Origin: Chitinophagaceae bacterium
GTDB taxonomy: Bacteria > Bacteroidota > Bacteroidia > Chitinophagales > Chitinophagaceae
Reading direction: 5' to 3'
Length of the DNA stretch: 5,444 nt
Assembly (NCBI GenBank): GCA_016787105.1
Contig: JAEUVI010000531.1
Span: forward strand, 1-5,444
The position numbers and the translations under genes are program-made. The notes beneath the pieces were generated by a model. The model was not told the origin of the DNA. It worked only from the letters and a program-made list of their open reading frames with translations, and made no database searches. Each line of letters begins with the position of its first letter. Positions within the stretch are counted from its first letter, which is position 1. Shown here piece by piece: positions 1 to 5,444 of this stretch.

Positions 1-17
1 TTCATGATTGCCTGTGT

Positions 18-437
18 TTAGATAAGATGAATAATTATATTTCCATTACTAACTTCTGTTCTGAATTGTTTCAATGGTTTTAAAGCGGGTTCCTTTAATA
101 CATTACCATCAAAATCGAAACTGCTGCCATGGGCGGAGCAGAATATTTTTTTATCGGTCGCCGTCAATCCAACTCCTTCGTGCGTACATTTTAAGTTCAA
201 TGCTTTGTACCCTTCCTGGTTTTTAACTAACAGTATATCACTTTCAAGACTGCTACTTCTTACTATCAGCAAATTGGAATTTCCAGAGAATTTATTAAGC
301 GGAATAGTCAAAACTTCGTTTTGCTGGCTCGCTTTTACCAATGGTAAACCACTACTGCAACCCTCCAGCAGCATGGATGCACCAACCAATCCCATGCAGG
401 CAGCACATCCTTGTTTTATAAAAATCCTTCTTTCCAT
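18..437 (-). CDS. Rieske [2Fe-2S] protein with Tat-type lipoprotein signal, low-potential (disulfide-less) type
   Basis: A small exported iron-sulfur electron carrier of 139 residues. The N-terminus has a twin-arginine pattern (R3-R4-I-F-I-K8), a short hydrophobic stretch and a lipobox-like L24-E-G-C27, so Tat export and lipid anchoring are likely; Glu at -2 is atypical. The cluster motifs are C84-T-H86 and C100-S-A-H103, followed by G-S-S-F-D, giving the two Cys and two His ligands. The spacing between the motifs is 13 residues, slightly short for the family. The two extra cysteines that form the disulfide in bc1/b6f Rieske proteins are absent (V89, A102), and the potential-raising Tyr after HGS is Phe (F107), which points to a ferredoxin-like lower-potential centre. 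The start codon follows the porin stop codon after one base, so the two are surely co-transcribed and probably translationally coupled. The redox partner is unknown. The Rieske assignment is secure; the biological role is not. Confidence 0.9.
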   Translation of the reverse strand: MERRIFIKQGCAACMGLVGASMLLEGCSSGLPLVKASQQNEVLTIPLNKFSGNSNLLIVRSSSLESDILLVKNQEGYKALNLKCTHEGVGLTATDKKIFCSAHGSSFDFDGNVLKEPALKPLKQFRTEVSNGNIIIHLI

Positions 438-438
438 A

Positions 439-1680
439 TCAGAAATTATAGGCTACACCAAGATTCACAAATCCATTGCTTTTGAAATAAGGTACCTGTT
501 GCGGAAACGGTGTAATAATCAAAGCAGGATTAGGATCCCCGGTTATACGTTGTGTATAATCCGCTTTTACTGCTACACCACGAATTGGCTTAAATGTAAA
601 ACCTGCAATAATATACTGTTGTTTGTTTGCATCATTCTGAATACCGTTTGATGGAACTTTCGCACTCAGATCCATGTATTCATAACGGGCAAAAGCAACC
701 AGGGCCTTTTCGTCTTTATGTTTTTTATACAAAAGATTATATCCCACTTCACCATATCCGCCATAAGCTGATGAAGCTGTGTTATTCGCATATGCCCTGT
801 TGATATTTGATGCGTCTTTTATAGAAACAGCAGTACCGATAACACGTATGTTCCATCCGTGATTGGAGTATTGTGCATTGATATCCCCCATTACTACAGG
901 ATTACCAAATGCACCGGAATTTAACTGAAGGCTATCAGCTACTCTTTTTTCCACGGCAGTTGAACCACCGATGTATGCAGAAGCCTGCAAGCGGAAATTA
1001 TTTATATAATACAAAACGGAGCCGGAAGTTGCCAATGCCATACCACTTGCTTTTGAGCCAAGTTGTCTTCCATTACGTATTACACTGCCATTGCTGAATT
1101 TTTCAGAATTGAGCCCGTTAGTAAGTGCTATACTATAATTAAGGCCCGGAATATTTTTAACGGCCCCATAAAAGCCAACACCTATTTCTCTCCATGTAGA
1201 TGGAATAATTAATTCTTCAAGAAAAGGCCTGTCAACACCATTAAATGTTGTAGGCAAATGGTTTTCATTTATAAAACCGATACGCGGGATAAATAAACCC
1301 GCAACCATATAAGTAGAAGGATTGAAATTAAATTTCAGGAAAGCCTGCTCCATAGAAATTCCACCTTTTCCTGTTCCACCTTCATCGCCAGCTTCTCCAA
1401 CTACCAACGCGTCTTCCAATTCCATTTCAGTGAATAATGAAATCTTATTGTTGAACTTGTGACCGATAAATAAAACAATACGTTTTAATGTCGCTTCACT
1501 CGTTTTACGTTTGGTATCCAGGCTATACTGAGCTTCCCCATATCCGGATATCACGGTAGATTGTTCCCTGGCAATAAGTCCTGCATACAATGAATCTTCT
1601 GAAGTAAGAACCTGCGCAGATGTGTTAATTACAGCAAGGCAAATAATGCCAAGCACAATAAATATTCTTCTTTTTATCAT
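439..1680 (-). CDS. Outer-membrane porin-like beta-barrel protein
   Basis: Predicted outer-membrane barrel of 413 residues. It has a Sec signal peptide (M-I-K-R-R then a hydrophobic core, cleavage at T-S-A22|Q23), alternating polar/aromatic strands throughout, and a C-terminal aromatic strand ending G-V-A-Y-N-F, as expected for BAM-inserted barrels. Early segments (S-G-Y-G-E-A-Q-Y; V-L-F-I-G-H-K-F; a Glu-rich E-M-E-L-E-D-A strand) and the internal F-N-G-V-D-R-P and S-T-W-R-E-I-G-V-G blocks resemble a family of about 400-residue Bacteroidota porins related to phosphate-selective OprO/OprP-type barrels. This match is from memory and the substrate is unknown. The ATG at 1680 is chosen because it begins the signal peptide; no Shine-Dalgarno is visible, normal for this phylum. 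Its stop lies one base before the Rieske start, so they form an operon. The leader upstream carries a candidate -7 box. Confidence 0.85.
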   Translation of the reverse strand: MIKRRIFIVLGIICLAVINTSAQVLTSEDSLYAGLIAREQSTVISGYGEAQYSLDTKRKTSEATLKRIVLFIGHKFNNKISLFTEMELEDALVVGEAGDEGGTGKGGISMEQAFLKFNFNPSTYMVAGLFIPRIGFINENHLPTTFNGVDRPFLEELIIPSTWREIGVGFYGAVKNIPGLNYSIALTNGLNSEKFSNGSVIRNGRQLGSKASGMALATSGSVLYYINNFRLQASAYIGGSTAVEKRVADSLQLNSGAFGNPVVMGDINAQYSNHGWNIRVIGTAVSIKDASNINRAYANNTASSAYGGYGEVGYNLLYKKHKDEKALVAFARYEYMDLSAKVPSNGIQNDANKQQYIIAGFTFKPIRGVAVKADYTQRITGDPNPALIITPFPQQVPYFKSNGFVNLGVAYNF

Positions 1681-1726
1681 ATCAATTGGTAAATCGGCTG
1701 CAAATGTGCAGTTGATTTAGTTCCCG

Positions 1727-1756
1727 CGCTTTCGCAATCAGGAAAAGCGTTTACGC
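1727..1756. repeat. Overlapping short inverted repeats in the porin leader
   Basis: CGCTTT at 1727-1732 is complementary to AAAGCG at 1744-1749 (6-bp stem, 11-base loop). The second arm also lies inside GCGTTTACGC (1747-1756), which can form a smaller alternative hairpin. The two pairings are mutually exclusive. Both are short, so a regulatory role is only a possibility. Confidence 0.25.
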
Positions 1757-1805
1757 AAAGAGGAATCTGACAATTGCATGACTGAGCAAGAGGGTAGAAT
1801 ACATT

Positions 1806-1813
1806 CAAATATA
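1806..1813 (-). promoter_or_regulatory. Candidate Bacteroidota -7 box for the porin-Rieske operon
   Basis: The minus strand reads TATATTTG, an exact match to the TAnnTTTG -7 consensus of the Bacteroidota primary sigma factor. No good TTG-type -33 element is visible at 17-23 bases upstream, which weakens the call. Transcription would start near 1799, leaving a 5' leader of about 118 bases before the porin start codon. Confidence 0.4.
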
Positions 1814-1852
1814 CCTGGTTACTATTATGGCTTTGTATCAGTGCGATAATGA

Positions 1853-4336
1853 TCAGTTCCTGGTTATAAAAACCCCAGGATGTTCCCCTGTAGCTTTCTG
1901 ATCCCGGTAAACGATCTTTCCATTTACCCATACTATTTCTATTCCTGATGACAATGCTTTGGGATCGTTCATAGTAGCATTATCAATAACAGTAGCAGGG
2001 TTAAGCAAAACAAGATCCGCATAATAATAAGGAGTAATTGTGCCGCGCTGTTTTATGCCAAGATGTTCGGCGGCGAGGCCAGTCATTTTATAGATAGCTG
2101 TTTCAAGTGGCATGATTTTCTGTTCCCTGACATAACGGCCAAGTACACGGGTGAAAGCGCCGTATCCACGAGGATGTCCTCCGCCAGTTCCATCTGAACA
2201 AACATTAGTATAGTTCCATTTCAGAAAATTAACGATATCCGTCTCCGACATGGACACGCCGACTATCGAACCACCGTTTCCGCTTTCTTCTCCTTCGCGA
2301 ATAACCCGCATGAGTGCCTGCGATGGTGATTCATTATTCATCACACCTATTTCGCTGATTGTTTTGCCTTCATATTTTTTATTGGCGGAGAAATGAGTTA
2401 TAACAGACGAAGCGGGATCAAACAATTCCCTCGTAGCGAAAGCCGCACTTTCAGGACTTGTAAAATCTTTCTTCGGAAACAATACTCTCGGTGTTGACGA
2501 CCACATGGTATATGGGTAGCAATCTGCTGTAATGTCAATCCCTTCCGTACGGGCAGCATTCAGCCTTGCCATTATACCGTCAGAGTTTCCCCACTTGCTG
2601 CGCATCGCAATCTTAAGATGAGAAACCTGTACCGGAATTTTTGCTTCTCTCCCGATACTTATTATTTCTTCAATAGCTTCTTCCAGGTTAATATCTTCGC
2701 TGCGGATATGGCTGATGTAACGGCCACCTGCACCTGCTGCTGCTTTTGCAAGTTCTATCACTTCTTCCCTGTTAGAATAAAACGCCTCTTCATATTCAAG
2801 CCCGGTAGATATTCCTAATGAGCCTTTCTTAATTTCACCTGCAAGCAATTGCTTCATCTGGTTTATCTCCGAAGTATCCGCCTTTCGAAGCAGGCTACCT
2901 TTCATTACTTTTTCTCTTAGCGATGCATGCCCGGTATATGTCGCGATATTAACACCTGCAGGACGTTTGTTTATTCGCGCCTTCAGCGAATCAATAAAAT
3001 CTGAACTGCCATCCTGCCCTGTTACAATTGTAGTAATGCCCTGGTTGGTCATAGCCACGCCATCTGGATTTTCAGTCAATCCCTCTTCATGATGGCTATG
3101 CGTGTCGATAAAGCCGGGCGCCAATACATATCCCTTGCCATCTGTTACTGTTTCATTCCGGAAAGGAATAAGATCACCGGTATCCCGTATACGATTATCA
3201 AGTATTCTTACAGATGCTTTGCGTGGAGATGCACCGGTTCCATCTATTAACTGAACATTTGAAATAAGTTGTGTTTGTGGAAGGGAATATGATTTTCCTT
3301 CAAGAATTTGCTTTACAATATTGCGTGCATAATGATTGGCCGAGTTATCCAATAAAATATAAGTCTGTTTAGTACTGATAAAACGATCTATATAAGTACC
3401 AAATGCAACCCAGCCACCTGAATGCGCCACTTCCACTCCGGGCTTTTCAATAAACCAGCCGAAACCATAATAACTGAGGGAATCATTTTTCAGTTTGGCA
3501 GGAGTAATCGCCTGGAGAAAAGTATTTTTCCTCACCAGTTTCTCCGTATACAATGCCTGATCCCATTTATACAAATCTTCCGCGGATGAATAAACATTTC
3601 CATCTCCTATAATACCATCTACCCGCAGTAAATCGTCGGGAACAGTTTTTCCACCTTTATAATGAAAACCAAAAACTCTCGACGCGGGGTAAGATTTCAT
3701 TTTGATATTATAGATATAGGTGTTCTTTAACTTCAATGGCTTTGCGATTTTCTCTTCTAAAAATTTATCGCATGGTATTCCTGATACAGTAGTTATTACA
3801 GAGGCAAGAGTTGTATAGTTGGTATTGCAATACTCGAAGCGGCTACCGGTTTCAAATACCAATGCTGGTTTTTTTTCTGCCAGTAAAGCAAGCATCGATT
3901 CATTATCGAGCGTGTCTAATAAACCGAGATTATTTTCCGCGATATCAAAATATTCAGGCAATCCGGATGTATGGTTCATCAGGTTTCTGAGGGTTATCTG
4001 CGGATAAGGAAAAGAAGGAAGGTATTTCTGTACCGCATCGTCATATTGCAGCTTTCCTTGCTCCTGTAACATCATGATCATCATGGTAAAAAACTGCTTG
4101 GAAACCGAAGCGAGGTTGAATGCTGAAGATGTCGTTAACGGTTTACCTTCTGCACCCGCTATGCCAAATGCTTTTTTATAAATTACTTTACCTTTTTCTC
4201 CCAGCAGTACCACACCATTAAACAATTGCCGTTCGTACAGGTAAGTCAAAACAGAGTCTACCGCTGCTATTTTATTTTTCCATTGAGACAAAGAAAAAAG
4301 AGGCAGCAAAACAAAAAGCAATAACAACTTTTTCAT
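1853..4336 (-). CDS. Exported fusion: serine beta-lactamase/DD-peptidase-like domain + N-acyl-D-amino-acid deacylase-like amidohydrolase
   Basis: An 827-residue two-enzyme protein. Residues 1-17 are a Sec signal peptide (K-K then a Leu-rich core, S-L-S17|Q18) with no lipobox, so it is probably soluble and periplasmic. Residues ~20-345 form a class C beta-lactamase/DD-peptidase fold: S77-V-S-K80 (SxxK nucleophile and base), Y169-C-N171 (YxN) and H305-S-G-G308 (the KTG equivalent). After a linker of about 10-15 residues, ~356-827 is a D-aminoacylase-type amidohydrolase: G-F-I-D-T-H413-S-H415, S-T-G-L-E-Y, S-H543-I-R-S-E, S-H573-L-K575, C-S-D715-G and the H-P-R-G-Y-G-A-F block. Expected metal ligands are H413, H415, H543, H573 and D715. 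The usual bridging Cys (GNCG motif) is D442 in G-Q-D-G. Stand-alone family members have about 480-550 residues, so both domains look complete. Likely substrates are D-amino-acid peptides or N-acyl-D-amino acids; the exact reaction is not shown. The ATG at 4336 is chosen because it begins the signal peptide. Transcribed divergently from the DgcN-like gene. Confidence 0.9.
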   Translation of the reverse strand: MKKLLLLFVLLPLFSLSQWKNKIAAVDSVLTYLYERQLFNGVVLLGEKGKVIYKKAFGIAGAEGKPLTTSSAFNLASVSKQFFTMMIMMLQEQGKLQYDDAVQKYLPSFPYPQITLRNLMNHTSGLPEYFDIAENNLGLLDTLDNESMLALLAEKKPALVFETGSRFEYCNTNYTTLASVITTVSGIPCDKFLEEKIAKPLKLKNTYIYNIKMKSYPASRVFGFHYKGGKTVPDDLLRVDGIIGDGNVYSSAEDLYKWDQALYTEKLVRKNTFLQAITPAKLKNDSLSYYGFGWFIEKPGVEVAHSGGWVAFGTYIDRFISTKQTYILLDNSANHYARNIVKQILEGKSYSLPQTQLISNVQLIDGTGASPRKASVRILDNRIRDTGDLIPFRNETVTDGKGYVLAPGFIDTHSHHEEGLTENPDGVAMTNQGITTIVTGQDGSSDFIDSLKARINKRPAGVNIATYTGHASLREKVMKGSLLRKADTSEINQMKQLLAGEIKKGSLGISTGLEYEEAFYSNREEVIELAKAAAGAGGRYISHIRSEDINLEEAIEEIISIGREAKIPVQVSHLKIAMRSKWGNSDGIMARLNAARTEGIDITADCYPYTMWSSTPRVLFPKKDFTSPESAAFATRELFDPASSVITHFSANKKYEGKTISEIGVMNNESPSQALMRVIREGEESGNGGSIVGVSMSETDIVNFLKWNYTNVCSDGTGGGHPRGYGAFTRVLGRYVREQKIMPLETAIYKMTGLAAEHLGIKQRGTITPYYYADLVLLNPATVIDNATMNDPKALSSGIEIVWVNGKIVYRDQKATGEHPGVFITRN

Positions 4337-4364
4337 GATAGTGAATTTAAAAGCAATTGCGGGG

Positions 4365-4392
4365 TTGGTTTAAAACTAAGAAAATAAATTTA
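4365..4392 (+). promoter_or_regulatory. Candidate promoter of the DgcN-like gene
   Basis: TTG at 4365-4367 and TAAATTTA at 4385-4392 are separated by 17 bases. They fit the Bacteroidota TTG / TAnnTTTG pattern with one mismatch in the final base of the -7 box. Transcription would begin around 4399, giving a very short leader before the ATG at 4407. The -7 box lies inside the palindrome at 4381-4396. Confidence 0.4.
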
Positions 4393-4396
4393 TTTT
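4381..4396. repeat. Perfect 16-base AT-only palindrome, possible operator
   Basis: AAAATAAATTTATTTT reads the same on both strands and covers the predicted -7 box of the plus-strand gene. A bound dimeric regulator here could control the divergent genes. An AT-only palindrome can also arise by chance in an AT-rich promoter, so the regulatory reading is inference. Confidence 0.3.
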
Positions 4397-4406
4397 TATT
4401 ACTTAT

Positions 4407-5444
4407 ATGAAAGCGATAATCATCACCAACGGCTTGCTGCACACCGATAATGCTAAAACTGCACATGGATTATTACGTGAAAGCAATCGATATGAAATCG
4501 TTGGCGTAGTGGATTTTGTGAGTGCGGGCAAAGATGCCGGAGAAGTGCTGGATGGAAAAAAAAGAAATATCCCGGTTTTTAAAACCGTTGCAGATGCTAT
4601 GGACGCGAAACCTTCTGTATGTATAGTAGGAGTAGCAACTGCAGGCGGCGTTTTCCCCGGCGAACTGGTTGAAGAGGTGAAAGAAGCTATCCGGCAAAAG
4701 CTTACCGTAGTAAATGGCCTGCATGATTTTCTCGCGGAGCGGGATGATATAAAAAAACTCGCCGAAGAAAACAAAGTACAACTGATAGATATCCGTATTC
4801 CTAAAAAAAGAAAAGATTTACATTTCTGGACAGGGAAAATATTTGAAATAAAAACACCCATTATTGCTGTAATAGGTACAGATTGCGCCTTAGGCAAAAG
4901 AACAACTGCACGTTTTGTAATGAACGAATGCAGCAAAGCAGGCATCAATGCGCAAATGATTTATACAGGGCAAACAGGCTGGCTGCAGGGTGGAAAGTAT
5001 GGCTTCATCTTTGACTCGACGTTAAATGATTTTACATCTGGCGAACTGGAGCATGCAATTCATACCTGCTATGAAGAAACAAGCCCTGACGTAATTTTTA
5101 TAGAAGGCCAGTCAGCATTGCGCAATCCGAGCGGGCCCTGTGGGTCAGAGTTATTGATTTCCGGGAATGCAAAACATGTAATACTTGTACATGCACCGAA
5201 AAGAAAATATTACGAGCACGATCCTGCATGGGGCGAAATCCATTCGGTTGAATCGGAAATAGCTTTGATTAAACAATTAGGATCCACAGTAATAGCTGTT
5301 GCGCTGAATACCGAACATTGTAGTGATGAAGAAGCGTTCGCATTTCAAAAAGAATATGAAATAAAATTAAAGCTACCGGTGATGCTGCCGCTGCAGGAAG
5401 GATGTGAGAAAATTATACCTGTTATCAGGAAACTATTAAATACT
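4407..5444 (+). CDS. DUF1611 family protein, DgcN-like (putative D-glutamate N-acetyltransferase), 3' end outside window
   Basis: The frame is open for 346 codons to the window edge with no stop. The family is usually about 330-350 residues, so nearly all of the protein is present. Residues ~1-130 form a Rossmann-like N-terminal domain (I-T-N-G-L-L-H-T, E-I-V-G-V-V-D, S-A-G-K-D-A-G, G-V-A-T-A-G-G). Residues ~150-346 form the DUF1611 domain with a P-loop-like G157-T-D-C-A-L-G-K164-R-T-T, then T187-G-Q-T-G-W-L-Q-G-G, L-N-D-F-T-S-G-E-L-E-H-A and E233-G-Q-S-A-L-R-N-P, all hallmarks of the family. There is no signal peptide, so it is cytoplasmic. The characterised member DgcN uses acetyl-CoA to acetylate D-glutamate, which DgcA, annotated as dipeptide epimerase-like, then racemises. 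Whether this relative does the same is unproven, but the divergent D-aminoacylase fusion supports a D-amino-acid role. The ATG at 4407 starts the first beta strand directly. Confidence 0.85.
   Translation, partial: MKAIIITNGLLHTDNAKTAHGLLRESNRYEIVGVVDFVSAGKDAGEVLDGKKRNIPVFKTVADAMDAKPSVCIVGVATAGGVFPGELVEEVKEAIRQKLTVVNGLHDFLAERDDIKKLAEENKVQLIDIRIPKKRKDLHFWTGKIFEIKTPIIAVIGTDCALGKRTTARFVMNECSKAGINAQMIYTGQTGWLQGGKYGFIFDSTLNDFTSGELEHAIHTCYEETSPDVIFIEGQSALRNPSGPCGSELLISGNAKHVILVHAPKRKYYEHDPAWGEIHSVESEIALIKQLGSTVIAVALNTEHCSDEEAFAFQKEYEIKLKLPVMLPLQEGCEKIIPVIRKLLNT

Larger units (their letters stand above)
1681..1852 (-). promoter_or_regulatory. Leader region between the deacylase fusion gene and the porin gene
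   Basis: This 172-base non-coding stretch lies between two same-strand genes. It contains one candidate -7 element (1806-1813) and short GC-rich inverted repeats (1727-1756). No hairpin followed by a U-run strong enough to be called an intrinsic terminator was seen after the upstream stop codon, so readthrough from the fusion gene is possible. A reading frame without an ATG of its own crosses the region and ends with a TGA that overlaps the porin ATG (ATGA). I do not call it a gene. Confidence 0.45.
4337..4406. promoter_or_regulatory. Shared divergent promoter region
   Basis: These 70 bases separate the start codons of two head-to-head genes, so both promoters must lie here or inside the coding sequences. 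The region is strongly AT-rich towards the plus-strand gene. It contains a 16-base perfect palindrome and an 8-base palindrome GCAATTGC (4353-4360). For the minus-strand gene the best -7 candidate is TAGTTTTA (complement of 4371-4378), one mismatch from TAnnTTTG and without a clear -33 partner. Neither gene has a Shine-Dalgarno sequence. Confidence 0.6.

Noticed and set aside
1..17. Possible start of a third gene of the porin-Rieske operon (ATG on the minus strand at 5-3, 12 bases past the Rieske stop)
   Set aside because: Only five bases of any such gene lie in the window, so there is no coding evidence to support it.
205..651. 148-codon plus-strand frame across the Rieske and porin genes
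   Set aside because: It is antisense to two genes with clear family motifs and export signals; the translation resembles no protein family.
1837..1857. Direct repeat ATCAGT (1837-1842 and 1852-1857) at the end of the fusion gene
   Set aside because: It is a six-base repeat present only twice and partly inside the stop-codon context, easily due to chance.
1677..1931. 84-codon minus-strand frame starting inside the end of the fusion gene
   Set aside because: Its only ATG lies within the deacylase coding sequence in another frame, and its first third is a shadow of it. The remaining part has no ATG and no recognisable domain.
2618..2818. Short plus-strand frames inside the fusion gene (also 3819-4007) and inside the porin (909-1097)
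   Set aside because: They are shadows of strongly motif-bearing minus-strand coding sequence, with low-complexity or Cys/Phe-rich translations.
4353..4360. Palindrome GCAATTGC in the divergent region
   Set aside because: Eight bases is too short to claim as an operator without comparative support; mentioned only as part of the promoter region.
4403..4948. Minus-strand open frames of 181 and 102 codons opposite the DgcN-like gene
   Set aside because: Their translations are Ser/Thr/Phe-rich without recognisable motifs, and they lie antisense to an open plus-strand frame with clear DUF1611 family motifs.

Overview
The window looks like chromosomal DNA from a Bacteroidota bacterium, probably a Chitinophagaceae-like or related lineage. 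This is inferred from several signs. Starts lack Shine-Dalgarno sequences. Upstream regions are AT-rich, with TAnnTTTG-like -7 boxes. Exported proteins have signal peptides cleaved before Gln (TSA|Q, SLS|Q). The outer-membrane barrel belongs to a type I associate with Bacteroidota. No tRNA, rRNA, CRISPR array, IS element or integration site was seen.

Layout. Positions 18-1680 (minus strand) hold a tight two-gene unit: a 413-residue outer-membrane porin-like barrel, then, one base after its stop codon, a 139-residue Tat-type Rieske [2Fe-2S] lipoprotein. A 172-base leader (1681-1852) with a plausible -7 box precedes the porin. Positions 1853-4336 (minus strand) encode an 827-residue exported fusion: an N-terminal serine beta-lactamase/DD-peptidase-like domain joined to a C-terminal N-acyl-D-amino-acid deacylase-type amidohydrolase. 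A 70-base AT-rich divergent promoter region (4337-4406), containing a perfect 16-base palindrome, separates it from a plus-strand gene. That gene (4407 to beyond 5444) encodes a DUF1611/DgcN-like protein and has no stop codon inside the window.

How it may work together. The fusion and the DgcN-like gene share a promoter region, and both families are linked to D-amino acids. The fused serine hydrolase and deacylase would act in the periplasm on D-amino-acid-containing (peptidoglycan-like) peptides or N-acylated D-amino acids. The DgcN-like protein has no signal peptide and would act in the cytoplasm, where characterised DgcN acetylates D-glutamate ahead of racemisation by DgcA, a dipeptide-epimerase-like enzyme. 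A D-amino-acid or murein-fragment utilisation module is therefore a reasonable inference. The porin-Rieske pair may be an independent redox or uptake unit; its substrate cannot be read from the sequence.
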